Notes under the pieces: generated by a model
What the model saw: the letters and a program-made list of their open reading frames with translations, nothing else
What the model was told of the DNA's origin: nothing
Databases searched by the model: none
DNA from: Cervus elaphus
Lineage: Eukaryota > Chordata > Mammalia > Artiodactyla > Cervidae
DNA length: 64,000 nucleotides
Reading direction: 5' to 3'
Assembly: GCF_910594005.1 (NCBI RefSeq)
Contig: NC_057838.1
Span: forward strand, 32,914,001 to 32,978,000
Shown: in pieces, positions 43,652 to 55,335 of the stretch
How the letters are laid out: every line of letters starts with the position of its first letter
How positions within the stretch are numbered: the stretch's first letter is position 1
Program-made: the position numbers and the translations under genes

Positions 43652-44395
43652 AGTCTAAAGTAGACACCAACTATAGAACATTTATTCCATCTGCTATAAC
43701 CCATGACAACTGTCTTAATAGGAGGTTATGATCCATAGGGCATTAAAATATCCTACAATTGTTCCAAGCCTCACACTCTAATTTCTTTGTTCTTGCTCCC
43801 TTTTAATAGGATGTTTAGATTTCTTATGCTAAGAAAAAGGGATAAGATGATTCTCATTGAAGAAACTTAAGTCTCAGCATCTCCAGCTACAGCAGCAATC
43901 TGAAAGCAACATTTCATGTAGCTTCTTGAGCATAAGAAGTTCAATACATTGCCACTAATGCGTGTAAATATAAAAAGCTTATTGTAAAGCTCCGAGTGCA
44001 TTTACCATATTCTATAAAAAGTAGTTTCTCGGAAGTTTTTTATTGTGTCCTAAGTTGTATGTTGCCAAACAGCATTTATAATTTGCTTTTAAGAATTCAT
44101 CTCAATCTACACCAGCAATTCTAGTACAAATAACAAACTGTCAATGCAAACAGGACAAATTATGTGCACTCTACAAATCTTCTCTGACATCTCTTGGCAA
44201 TTACCCAGTGACAGAGATAGTATCACAAGTGAACTACTAAATGCAATCATATTCAGATTCATGATTTCTATATTGATTTTTCAACATTCTGGAAAATAAC
44301 TTTCCTTTTCTACTTTTTGTTAGCTCTTCTGTTCATAAAGGAGACTGGACTAGGCCACTTCAATTGTTCCAATTATTCAAAAACTCAAAACAGAC
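43652..44395. other. Unassigned non-coding DNA
   Basis: AT-rich, no gene or repeat family recognised. Confidence 0.6.
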
Positions 44396-45347
44396 AGTTC
44401 AGTTCAGTCGCATAGTCGCGACCGACTCTGCAACCCCATGGACTGCAGCACGCCAGGCCTCCCGGTCCATCACCAGTTTCCAGAGTTTACTCAAACTCAT
44501 GCCCATTGAGTCGGTGATGCCATCCAACCATCTCATCCTCTGTCGACCCCTTCTCCTCCTGCCCTCAATCTTTTCCAGCATCAGGATCTTTTCAAATGAG
44601 TCAGCTCTTCACATCAGGTGGCCAAAGTATTGGAGTTTCAGCTTCAGCATCAGTCCTTCCAATGAATATTCAGGACTGATTTCCTTAAGGATGGACTGGT
44701 TGGATCTCCTTGCAATCCAAGGGACTCTCAAGAGTCTTCAACACCACAGTTCAAAAGCATCAATTCTTCAGTGCTCAGCTTTCTTCATAGTCCAACTCTC
44801 ACATCCATACATGACTACTGGAAAAACCATAGCCTTGACTAGACGGACCTTTGTTGGCAAAGTAATGTCTCTGCTTTTTAATATGCTGTCTAGGTTGGTC
44901 ATAACTTTTCTTCCAAGGAATAAGCGTCTTTTAATTTCATGGCTGCAGTCATCATCTGCGGTAATTTTGGAGCCCAAAAAATAAAGTCTGCCACTGTTTA
45001 TCCATCTATTTGTCATGAATTGATGGAACTGGATGCCATGATCTTTGTTTTCTGAATGTTGAGCTTTAAGCTAGCTTTTTCACTCTCCTCTTTCACTTTC
45101 ATCAAGAGGCTCTTTAGTTCCTCTTTGCTTTCTGCCATAAGGGTGGTGTCATCTGCATATCTGAGGTTATTGATATTTCTCCCGGCAATCTTGATTCCAG
45201 CTTTATCCAGCCCAGCATTTCTCATGATGCACTCTGCATATAAGTTAAATAAGCATTTAACTTAACTCCTTTTCCTATTTGGAACCAGTCTGTTGTTCCA
45301 TGTCCAGTTCTAACTGTTGCCTCCTGACTTGCATACAGATTTCTCTG
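44396..45347 (-). mobile_element. BovB LINE, 5'-truncated, 0.95 kb
   Basis: 3' terminus at left (cagttcagttcagtcgcata), RT-tail coding region in the middle, and further upstream BovB text at the right (ggaaccagtctgttgttcca, ctgttgcctcctgacttgca). A small internal deletion is evident around 45245-45265 (aaataagcatttaacttaac). It meets an L1 3' end at about 45348. Confidence 0.94.
44399..45225 (-). pseudogene. BovB reverse-transcriptase ORF fragment, broken
   Basis: Frames on the minus strand give NLRYADDTTLMAESKEELKS, containing the reverse-transcriptase catalytic YADD (about 45160), then KASLKLNIQKTKIMASSS (45225-45013), then GSKITADDDCSHEIKRR and RDITLPTKVRLVKAMVFPV (45016-44768), and finally RWLDGITDSMGMSLSKLWKL (44581-44399). 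Frameshifts separate the pieces. It extends further upstream than the 35 kb copy and so retains the catalytic aspartates, but it is not translatable as a whole. Confidence 0.88.
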
Positions 45348-45640
45348 TATGAGAACCTACTGTATAGCACAGGAAATTCTAATTTATTGTCTGTGTTGAC
45401 CCAAATCAGAAAGAAATCTAAAAAAAGCAGACATGTGTGCGTGTGTGTGTGTGTATGTGTGTGTGTCTGTGTGTGTATGTGTGTGTATGTGTGTATGTGT
45501 GTGTGCGTGTGTGTGTATATGTGTGTGCATGTGTGTGTGTATGTGTGTGTATAACTGATTCACTTTGCTGTACAGTGGAGACTAACACAACACTGTAAAG
45601 CAACTATACTCTAACAAAAATTAATTTTTTTAAAAAAGGA
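45348..45640 (+). mobile_element. Artiodactyl L1 3' end with expanded TG tract
   Basis: ctactgtatagcacaggaaa, gaaagaaatctaaaaaaag, the TG tract, then taactgattcactttgctgt and acactgtaaagcaactatac and an A-rich end, in the order of the plus-strand artiodactyl L1 3' UTR. Confidence 0.85.
45433..45552 (+). repeat. (TG)n compound microsatellite, about 120 bp
   Basis: TG units interspersed with TATG, TGCG and TCTG variants. It occupies the place where the host L1 3' UTR normally has a short TATATGTA run. Confidence 0.97.
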
Positions 45641-45699
45641 ATAATCACCTCATAAATCTTCTGATTTCCTAGCCCAGTGCCCTCAAAAAATGTGGTGAT

Positions 45700-45980
45700 T
45701 TCCCCTAAAATCTCACTACACAAAAAAGGACTAGTGTCCTAATAAGAAGAGGAGATTGTAACACAGACACACACAGAAGGAAGAAGACCATGTGATGAAG
45801 ACAAAGCAAGAAAGTAGCCATCTCTAAGCCAAAGAGAGAGACCTTGAGGAGAAATCAACCTTGCTGACACCTGGATCTTAAACTCTAGTCTCCACAATGT
45901 TGAAGAAATACATTTCTGTTGTTTAAGGCATTGCTCTGCGGTACTTTATTACGGCAACCCCAGCAAGCTAATCCACTCAA
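45700..45980 (+). mobile_element. MaLR/MLT1-like LTR fragment
   Basis: ggactagtgtcctaataaga, accatgtgatgaagacaaag, caagaaagtagccatctcta, ttgctgacacctggatctta, aatacatttctgttgtttaa and ggtactttattacggcaacc follow the order of an MLT1-type LTR. The 5' part is missing or too diverged. Confidence 0.68.
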
Positions 45981-47689
45981 TTCCTACAGCTGTCACCTGT
46001 GGCCACCGTCATTCTAAATGCTGAGGTCAAGCTTCTGGGAGAAGTTGCCTATTTCAGCTCGCTTACACAACCGATGGAGATAATAAACACAGGTCTATAG
46101 CGACCCTGCACCTCACAGTTTCTCAGCTGCCTTGGACTATGTGGCTTCGTTTTCCCTCTTGTCACTGTCACAAAACCGCATGCATAGCTAAGCTAATTCA
46201 TCTTGTAATGTGTACCCTCCCAGCTGTGTCTTAGGAGATCTATTGGCTTTTCTCAAAAAGTAAACAGTTAAGTATATTTCTGATAAACGTTTTTCCAAAA
46301 ATTCAAATTCCTGGGGTTAAACATATAAATGGAGGAAGTATTTTTAAAAAATCATTTGCATTAGGTAATGGGCTGTATCCAATCAACCATGATAATAAAA
46401 TGCCTATTTTTTTCATTTCAAAAGCAAAGTATTTACTGATAAAGCTGGTGGTGTCTGTTGCAAATTGCAGCAGTGCTGCTGAGCAGAGGACAGGCCAAAA
46501 TACTGTAAGTGGCTACACATAGCAAGTGAGTTTATGGGACAGAAGCTGCTGCCTTACGAAAATTTCCTATCACTCCCCCTTCAGTCAGCTTCCTTAGCAC
46601 AATCCTGATGCTCCTGAAAGAAAGAGACAGTATCTTATACTCCCTATTTAAATCCACATCTTCTCATCCTCAGTGTCCTGCATGATGCCAAACCCACTGG
46701 AAAAGATTGATGAGTATGGCCCAGGCTCTGAGCCACTGCTCTGGCAGATCTTGCTATGGAATGGGGATTGAGAATATGTTTCTCATAATATTTAAGACTT
46801 AAGGAAGAGCAAATACTTATACTAAGGCATTCTAGGAAATTTGTAACTATGCAAGGAAAATGTAACTATGCATGAAATACAGCCAGAAATTCAGGAAATC
46901 TGTACAAGACAATCCAAAGCATTTTTTTAGACAAAACCTTTTTTAGGCAAATACACAGATTTAGACTTTATTGCTTATTGTCAAAATTGTCACAAAACCA
47001 ATATACTGAGGAAAGTCACAATGATACCAAAAAAAAAAAAAAAAGGTTGGGGCCTTATAATCTTTGGGGGACAAAGTCACTGTATTTGGCCATCAACCTG
47101 ATCCCTTGCATAACAGATGGATTATACCTCAGTATAATCCACCACACCTCAAAATCCACACAGAAGGCTTCTCCAGATAGCTGGCAAAGTGGGGGCATGT
47201 GCCTGTCTGGCTCTTTCCATATCGCCCATAGGGAACTCTTTCCCACACTTTCAGACTGCTGTAGCCTGCCCCTCAGGACCACTAGGGAAGCAAGATCTGG
47301 GTCCCTCACTATGATGTTTCATTCATGTCCAAAAAGTAGAGAGAAACCAAGCCAGCTAGAACAAAAACCAAAGCAGTAAACAAAGAAGGAAAGCCTGAGG
47401 CATCTAAGAAAGTGTACTAGGTTTGCATCTCAATGTAACAGACAAGAGAAGCACACCAAATGCATATTAAGCACACTATACTTATTTTGCATATACATAT
47501 ATATATACACACACACATACACACACACCACTCACACTTATGTGGTATTCACACACACCAAGAGAATAAGATCATACATCCTGAAGCAGATTCAATCATT
47601 TATGGCAATGTAACATGTAATAAAGATCACATTTCAAAATCATGAAGAAAAAATTTTAATGATATTAGAAAAAATAGCAAGCCCATAAA
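45981..47689. other. Unassigned non-coding DNA
   Basis: No gene recognised. A plus-strand frame of 133 codons (46978-47379) is opened partly by an A tract and has no known motif. Contains a 10-bp perfect inverted repeat (47118-47141) and mixed TA/CA repeats at 47495-47560. Confidence 0.5.
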
Positions 47690-48620
47690 AATAAGGCTGG
47701 ATTCCTCCTTTATACCTCACAGCAAGATAAAAACCTAATGGATAAAATAACTAAGCGAGAAGGAAATCATAAATGTACCAGAAGAAACCAAAGGAAAGTT
47801 TCTCTGATGACACCACAGTGGAAAGTACATTCTTAAGGTTGATAGTGGAGCCCAGAGACATGCGAGAAAGGATCTGGGTTCAACTACACAAAACGTTTTA
47901 ATGTTTACATAGCAAAAAACCCCAAAAACCATTCAATTCATGTCACAGAGGACTAATTTACACAAAGAATTCCTATGGGTCACAAGGTAAAACCAGCAAT
48001 AAAACTAAGACATGAGTAAACAACCTGAACAGCTGGTTCAGAGAAAACTACGGCTGTTACACACATGAAACGGTTCTTAAAACTTTCTTTTAAAGAAATA
48101 AACCTATAATGAGGTAGCAAAACTGTTAGATGGAATACTAACACAGATAATTTGGTAAACATCACGTTGGCAAGACTGTGGAAAACTGTATTTTCATGTA
48201 TTGTTCTTGGAAACATAACGTGGTGAACTCTTGATGGCTACAAATTCAATGACATCATTTTCTATCAAAATTGTAAAGCATATATCCATTCACCAAGGAA
48301 TTTCAAATTTAGGAATGTGCTATGAACACACATACACTCTCTTTCTGGAGTGTGAAGTATGTGTACAAGATATTCATTGGAGCAGTATTTATATTAGAAT
48401 AATCTAATTGTATTGAAATAATCTAAATGTACATCAATGGGATAGCAGTCAAATAAATTATAGTACATACACACAAAGGGAATAATTTTCAAATGTTCAA
48501 AGAAGAAACTCTATAGCTACTGAAATGGAAAATTATCTGAGATACTCGATCACATATCAAAAACTAGGACAGGACAGTATTTATAGCACATACAGTTATA
48601 TTAATAAAGTACCTATTCTT

Positions 48621-48960
48621 GGGCTTCCCTGGTGGTTCAGTGGTTAAGAATCTGCCTCACAATGCAGGGGATACAAGTTCAATCCCTGATCCAGGAAGAT
48701 CCCATATGCCACAGAGAAACCAAGCCTCTGTGCCAAAACTTCCAACTCTAGAGTCTGGCGATCTGCAACTACTCAGTCTATGTGTCTAGAGCTAGTGTTC
48801 TGCAATGAGAGAAGTCACCTCAATGAAAAGCCCATGCACGACAGCAAAGAGTAGACCCCACTCACCTCAACTAGAGAAAGCTTGTGCAGAGTAATGAATA
48901 CCCAGTGCAGCCAAAAATAAATATAAATAAATTTTTTTTAAATAAATGAAAAAAAAATTT
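48621..48960 (+). mobile_element. CHR-2-type SINE, long form, 14-bp target duplication
   Basis: Head gggcttccctggtggttcag, B-box-like agttcaatcc (48676), long body with gaaaccaagcctctgtgcc, caactactcagtctatgtg and ctcaactagagaaagcttgt, and an A/T-rich end. The perfect duplication AAGTACCTATTCTT lies at 48607-48620 and 48961-48974. Confidence 0.97.
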
Positions 48961-48979
48961 AAGTACCTATTCTTGAATA

Positions 48980-49194
48980 CGGGGCTTCCCTTGTAGCTCA
49001 GACAGTAAAGTGTCTGCCTACAATGAGGGAGACCCGGGTTCAATCCCTGGGTAGGAAAGATCCCCTGGAGAAGGAAACGGCAACCCACTCCAGTATTCTT
49101 GCCTGGAAAACCCCATGGACTGAGGAGCCTGGTGGGCTACAGTCCATGGGGTTGCAAAGAGTCAGACACGACTAAGCTTCACTTCACTTCACTT
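48980..49194 (+). mobile_element. Bov-tA SINE, 12-bp target duplication overlapping that of the CHR-2 copy
   Basis: Head ggggcttcccttgtagctca, B-box-like ggttcaatcc (49037-49046), body gatcccctggagaaggaaac, tail gttgcaaagagtcagacacg and a CTTCA-repeat end. The duplication TATTCTTGAATA at 48968-48979 and 49195-49206 overlaps the right duplication of the neighbouring SINE, so this copy is the later one. Confidence 0.97.
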
Positions 49195-50581
49195 TATTCT
49201 TGAATATGCACAGAATACATATTCTACATACAAATATTCAGCAAAGTGTTAAATTGTTATTTCTAAGGGAGAGAAATACATTCAGAATCAAAGTTTGGAG
49301 AATCTGAGAAACAAATACCTTTATGAATGTGGTGCTACATAGATATGTTACTGATTCAGGAAAAATAAGCATAGAGAATGTGAAGTCTCTTTGTCCCCTA
49401 ATTTATAGAAACTTCTTGTGAGCTCTTCCTACTTTTTTACCAAGACTTCCCTAGATACTCTTAATTCTAGTATAGACTCAGTTTCTATGTACTCAAAGGG
49501 GAAAAAGTCAAAAAAAGAGAAAACACCTGTTTTAACTATAGTTACTTCTGTATAGTGGGATTATAATTTTTTTCATTTCTCTCTCTATGCTAAATATATA
49601 TATAAAGCTTTTTCATAAATAATTAAAAAGTTATAAATGAATTAATAAATTTTATATGCAATGAATTAATAAATAAATTTTATATGCAATAGTTAAAATA
49701 TTAGGAGAGAGAAAGATATATTATCTAGTATTAATCAAAAGAAAGCTGGAGTAACTATATTAATTTTAGACAAAACAGAATTCAGACCAAAGAAACATAC
49801 CAGTGATAAAGAAGGGAATTACATAATGATAAAGTGGTGAATACATGTTTGCACCTAACAGTGTTAATTAACATGCATGAGTTAAGAGTTGATAGAAATG
49901 AAATAAGCAAGTCCACTATTAGAGGTGGAGGTGTCAAACACCTCTCTTTATGTAATTAATAGACCAAGTAGACAGAAAATCAGTTACAGTAGAAATGACC
50001 TAAACAACTATGTCATTCAACTTGATCTAACTGACATTTATAAAATTCTGCGTCCAACAACAGAATAGCCATTCTTCTCAGACTCACGTGAAGTATTCTC
50101 AAATATAGACCACATTCTGAGCTATAATACACATGCATATCATAAAAAAGTTAAAAGGGAAGAAATTATACAAAAATCTATTCTCAATAAATAATTAAAA
50201 TAGAAATTCATAACAGAAAAGGAGGCGGAAAATCCCCAAATATTTGGAGATTAAACAGCATACTTTTAATTACCTTACAGGTCAAAGAGTTCTCAAGAGA
50301 AAGTTTTGAGTGTTTGGAACTAAACGAAAATGTAAGTACAATTTAACACAATTTGTAGAATATGGCAAAAGTGGTGCTCAGAGGTAAATTCATACCATTA
50401 AATTTATATATTATAAAATAATAAAGGATGAAAATCAATTATCTCAGCTTCCATAACAGCAAAGTAGAGAAAGAATAGCAATTTAAATTGACAGAAGAAA
50501 AGAAACAGTAATAAAATAGTTCAGAAATTAATAAAACTGAAAATAGAAAAACAACAAGAAAATTAGTGACCAAAAACTGAT

Positions 50582-50931
50582 GCTAAAAATAGAGCTACCA
50601 TATGACTCAGCAATTCTACTTACTCCTGGTTATATATTTGAAAAAATCCAAAAACATTGATTTGAAAAGATACATGTACCCTAGTGTTCATAATAGCATT
50701 ATTTATAATTGCCAAGATATGGAAGCATCCTAAGCGTCTATCAATAGATGAATGGATAAACAGATGTGGTATACAAACACACACAATGGAATATTGCTCA
50801 GTTATAAAAAGAATGAAATGTTGCCATGTGCAGAAACATGAATGCACCTGGAGGGTGTATTCACCAAGACAAATAGAAGAAGACAAATAGGGTATCACGT
50901 ATATGTGGAATCTAAAAAATACAACAAACTA
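50582..50931 (+). mobile_element. L1 3' end nested in the ancient L1
   Basis: gagctaccatatgactcagc, tttataattgccaagatatg, gatgaatggataaacagatg and cacgtatatgtggaatctaa form the ORF2 end and 3' UTR of a younger L1, lying between ORF2 sequences of the host that should be contiguous (50570 and 51210). The TG run at its right end leads into a SINE. Confidence 0.78.
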
Positions 50932-51150
50932 GTGTGTGTGTGTATGTGTGTATGTCTCAATGATACTGACTGACTCTTTGCAACCCCATGGACTGTAGCC
51001 CACCAGGCTCCTCTCTCCTTGGAATTTTCCAGGCAAGAATACTGGAGGGTTGTCATTTCCTATTCCAGAGGATCTTTTCAACTGTGGGATCAAACTTGTG
51101 TCTCCTGAATTAGCAGGCAGATTCTTTACCACTGAGCCATGTGGGAAGCC
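50932..51150 (-). mobile_element. Bov-tA/BovA SINE
   Basis: Reverse-complement copy: gactctttgcaaccccatgg, actgtagcccaccaggctcc, gatcttttcaactgtgggat and head ctgagccatgtgggaagcc. TG repeats at the left may belong to the L1 rather than the SINE. Confidence 0.92.
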
Positions 51151-52462
51151 CTGTACACCTATAATCTATTTCTCCCTGTGAGAAAATATATATACGTATA
51201 TTTATATAAACAGCAAACTAAAAACAGTTGGCTCTTTGAAAAAAATCTTTAAAATTAACAAACCTTTTGTGAAGATCACCAAACAGAGGGAGAGAGGACA
51301 AATTGCAAATAACAAAAATGAAAGAAGAATTATCACTACCAGTTCCATGGACGTTAAAATGACAGTAAAGAATACCATAAACAACTCAGTTGTTACAAAT
51401 TTAGTAACTTAGATTAAATGGATCAATCACTTTAAAGTTACAAACTATCAAAACTTGCAGGGAAAAATGGATAATCTGGTTAAACCTAAATCTATGAGAC
51501 AAACTGACTCGATAATTAAAACCACTTTCCCCAAAAAGCATCAGGCCCATGCAGTTTCACTAGGGAACTCCACCAAATATTTAAGGAAGAGATGATGCCA
51601 ATTTTTTGCAATCTCTTCCAGAAAACAGAACCAGAAGGAACACGTTCTAACTCAATTCTATAAGAAGAGAATTACTCTAATACTAAAACAAGACAAAGGC
51701 ATTACAAGAAAGGAAAACTAAAGAACAATGTCTCTCATGGACACAGATGTAAAAATCCTCAACATGATATCATCAAATTAAATGAAACTATGTGTAAAAA
51801 GAATTAGATGCCATGGCCAAGTCATGGGATTTACCCCAGGTATGCAAGACTGGGTCAAGTTTTTAAAAAAATCAATCCATGTAACCACTATATTACCAGA
51901 CTAAAGAAGAAAAGTCATTCAACCACATCAATTGATAGAGAGAAAGCATTTGACATAATTCAACACCCATTTACTATAAAACATGTCAGCAAAATATAAA
52001 CAGAGGGGAACTTCCTCAACTCAATAAGGAACATCTAGAAAAACTGGACACCTAACATCATAATTAATAGTGAGAAAATGAACACTTTCTTCCTAAGATC
52101 AGGAGCAAGATAAAGATGCATTGACAACTCATATTTAATATCATACTAGAAGATATGAATAGTGAAGTGAGATAATAAAAGAAAATGAAAGATATAAAAT
52201 ACAAGGAAAGGAAGAAATACAATTACCTGTTTTCACAGATGAGATGACATTATTTAGTTTACTATGTAAACTAACATTACATTATTAGTTTACTATGTAA
52301 ACTCAACCAAAAAAAAAAAAAACCCAGCACTTCTTAACAGAGTTAAATGTGGATCTTCTCACACAATCCAGCAATCATGCCTCTAAACATTTATCCAAAT
52401 GATTTGAAAACTTATGTCCCTATAAAAACTTGCAATGTAAATGTTTTTAGCACCTTTATTAA

Positions 52463-52577
52463 AGTGAAGTGAAGCTGCTCAGTCGTGTCAGACTCTGCGA
52501 CCCCACGGACTGTAGCCTACCGGGCTGCTCCGTCCATGGTTTTTTCCAGGCCAGAATACTGGAGTGGGTTGCCATCA
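52463..52577 (-). mobile_element. BovA SINE, partial
   Basis: gctgctcagtcgtgtcagac, ctgcgaccccacggactgta and gaatactggagtgggttgcc cover only the BovA half; the tRNA-like head is absent. It interrupts the ancient L1 between cacctttattaa and aaaactggaagc. Confidence 0.9.
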
Positions 52578-53459
52578 CCCAAAACTGGAAGCAACTAAGA
52601 TGTCCTTTAATAAGTGAATAAACAAACTGTAGTATATCCAAACAATGGAATTTTGATTCAGTAATGAAAAGCAATAACTAAGAAAAGACATAGAAGAATG
52701 AATCCTAAATGCATACTGCTAAGTGTAAGAAACCTATCTGAAATGGCTGTATCGTGTATGATTCCAATTATGTGATATTCAGGACAGGGCAAAACTACAG
52801 ACATGGGAAAAGATCAGTGATTTCCAGGTAAAGAGGGAAGGGAGGAACATTAGAATGGTGAGGCATAGGGAAGTTTTTAGAGCAGTGAAACTATTTTGCA
52901 TGATTCTATAATTGTGAGTACATGATACTACAATTTTTTCAAAACCCAAGGCCCTTTACACACAAAGAATGAACCTTAATCTACACAGATTTTGATGAAA
53001 TTATGTAGGGGATCACAGGAAATTCCAGTATGGTATGTAAAATGTGACAAAACAATCTAATTTTATTATATTTGTATGAAACAGTCCTACTAAATGTGAG
53101 CAAGGATCAAGTTAGTGACATAAGTACCTTTGGAAATGAGTGGAGTCCATAAAACTAAAGACAGAGGAAAAACTATGAATGCATAAGCACTACACTCTAG
53201 CTGGTGAAGTTGTTTCCTATGGGGACATGGGTTAAAAATCACTGTTACCAGACATAAAATGAAACTGAATAATTAAGCTAATGGGTATCCAATAGTGAGA
53301 GTCAGGTTTCTTATGGCTGGGATATGAGTTTACAGATTAGCAAGGGAGGAGGCTAGAACAATCTGTATTTTCATGGGTTATAGTTGGAGATATCAGTATG
53401 AATTCACTTTTAGCTTAGTACGGATATTGCTACAGAAATATTTATAGATCTCTCCATGT

Positions 53460-53570
53460 GTATATATAGAGAGAGAGTGTATATATAGTACCTGTACAAT
53501 ATATATTTGTATATTTTAGTATACATAATATATATTAGTATACATATATACACACATGTATAAATACACT
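53460..53570. repeat. TA/GA-rich simple repeat
   Basis: Runs of TATATA, GAGAGAGA and TATACA. A 16-bp perfect palindrome TATACACTAGTGTATA follows at 53701-53716 on the other side of the SINE. Confidence 0.85.
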
Positions 53571-53571
53571 T

Positions 53572-53699
53572 TCTTTCAGTGTGTGCTCATTCCTGTCCAA
53601 CTCCTTGTGACCCTAAGGACTATAGCCCACCAGGATCCTCTGTCCATGGGATTCTCCAGGCAATGATACTGGAGTGGGTTGCCATTTCCTACTCCAGAT
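53572..53699 (-). mobile_element. BovA SINE, partial
   Basis: gtgctcattcctgtccaact, cttgtgaccctaaggactat, agcccaccaggatcctctg and gatactggagtgggttgcca. It lacks the head and lies in TA-rich DNA within the ancient L1 region. Confidence 0.9.
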
Positions 53700-54745
53700 A
53701 TATACACTAGTGTATACCTATTAATTTCCTTGCTCGATCAGCTGAGAGGGCTTAGAAGCAATGACCCCAGCAGCAATAACAACCAGCACCCAATTCTTGG
53801 TTCCTAATACTTTGTCCAATAAAAGGAATTGAGCAGCCTTCGAGAAATGGCCAATTCTATAACTGGAGTGGGAAATATATCAGAAAGAAGTACTGGGGCA
53901 AAGAAACACAATGATGAGAGTATTTCAAAGGGACACAGAGCCAACCAAAAGAGCTCCCGATGGCCAAAACTGGAACAAAGTGACGAACAAAATAAGGTAG
54001 TATTGGATGACAACCCAAAGTATAAAATAAATATCCATAGGTCCCTACTGATATAAGTAAAGGATGGAATAAATAAATACAGTAGAAGAGAACATTTTTC
54101 CCAGGCAGAAGAACTTCACATAATAATGCTCAAACCTCAAGGAATATCTCCTTAAGTGTGCACTGTGAATAATGTCTTCCTTCCAAAATGTACAATATAG
54201 AAAAAGAATAAAGAGAGTAACTTACGGCTGAGAAATCTGACAAGCACTACCTCAACCAGATCATCAAGGTCAACATCAGCAGTGATGAGTCATGTTGATG
54301 ATATGCCCCCTTGACAGGATACGATGCAGTCTCCTTCTCCAAAACGTGTAACTTCCATCTAATCATGAGAAAAATATCATGAAAATCGCTCTAGAGGACA
54401 TTCTACACAATATCTGACCAACAGTCCGCAAACTGTCAAGGTCATCATAAATAAGGACAGTCTGAGAAATTGTCACTCCCGAGAAGAGCCTAAGGATTAA
54501 ATATAATGTGGTATTCTGGATGGGATCCTAGAACAGAAAAAGGACATCAGGTAAAAACTAAGGAAATCTGAAGAAGGTATGGATTTTATTCAATAATATT
54601 GTATCAAGAATGGGTAATTAATTATAACAATGTAATACAAGACAATAATAATAGAAAGGAAACTGGTTGCAAGATATTTGGAAACTATACAGTCTTCATA
54701 TTTTTTCTATGAACCTAAAACCATCTTGAAAAATAAACTTTATTT

Positions 54746-55245
54746 TTTTTAAAAGAAACTAAACAAACTGTGCTATTTGAAGAATGACACTAAGCAAACA
54801 TTTAAATGAGAAAAAAATCTCAATTAGAATAAAGATACAGGACCTCTGGGTAAAGAAAATAGAGTGATGACTGGTAACAGAATCTTCTTCCTCTAAAATA
54901 TAATCAAATCAACAAGAACAGTATCCTCCTCAAAAAACTTCTCCAATATAAAATTATTAAGAGAGAAGTGGGGATTTAATATCATGAAATTAAAATAAAT
55001 TGGCATCCAAACAAATACATATAAAATCAAATAGCAGAGTTAAGAAGGCAATGCCAGCCTCTGTCTTAACTGTCACCCCTGAGATGACAAAATATGATTT
55101 GAAACTAATCTTGATAACTTCCACCAGTACTGTAGGAAATTAACTACTATGTGAGTTTCATTATCTTTTCCCCACTTTGTCTGAGTAGTGGTAGAAAATG
55201 ATTCTGGGGCTGATATACTCTGAAAAAAGAAAAACTTCAGCTTAA
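54746..55245. other. Unassigned AT-rich DNA
   Basis: No gene or repeat family recognised with confidence. Confidence 0.55.
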
Positions 55246-55335
55246 TTTTTTTTTAATTTTTAATTGGAGGATAATTGCCTTACAATGTTGTGTTGGTTTC
55301 TGCCAAACAACAATGCAAATCACTCTTGAGCCGCT
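55246..55335 (-). mobile_element. L1 3'-end scrap
   Basis: aattggaggataattgcctt, acaatgttgtgttggtttct and gccaaacaacaatgcaaatc match the first ~80 bases of a minus-strand ruminant L1 3' end; the T-rich tail is at the left. Confidence 0.8.

Larger units (their letters stand above)
47690..49400 (+). mobile_element. Ancient L1M ORF2 end and 3' UTR hosting two SINEs
   Basis: gctggattcctcctttatac, acagaggactaatttacaca (ORF2 tail text), then aatctaaatgtacatcaatg and gatagcagtcaaataaatta are diverged L1M landmarks. The two SINEs at 48621-49194 interrupt it. After them the L1 resumes at ttgaatatgcacagaataca. Confidence 0.65.
49690..54745 (+). mobile_element. Ancient L1M4-like sequence, ORF2 to 3' UTR, heavily interrupted
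   Basis: Plus-strand L1 ORF2 landmarks occur in order: cttgatctaactgacattta (50020), atttggagattaaacagcat (50246), gttggctctttgaaaa (51228), ttcactagggaactccacca (51557), atttaccccaggtatgcaag (51830), gagagaaagcatttgacata (51938) and tcaggagcaagataaagatg (52098), then later 3' text (actggaagcaactaagatg, 52585). The long old 3' UTR ends with gacattctacacaatatctg (54398), aaggtcatcataaataagga and gatgggatcctagaacagaa (54518), then a tail at about 54745. It is treated as one element or two adjacent old copies; the join cannot be proved by eye. Coding capacity is lost. Confidence 0.78.

Noticed and set aside
44364..44984. 206-codon plus-strand open frame
   Set aside because: Antisense to BovB ORF sequence; the similar plus-strand frame at 35450-35902 arises in the same way from the other BovB copy.
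46978..47379. 133-codon plus-strand frame as a possible gene
   Set aside because: Composition is unremarkable, it contains an A-tract-encoded lysine run, and no known motif, splice or promoter context is visible.
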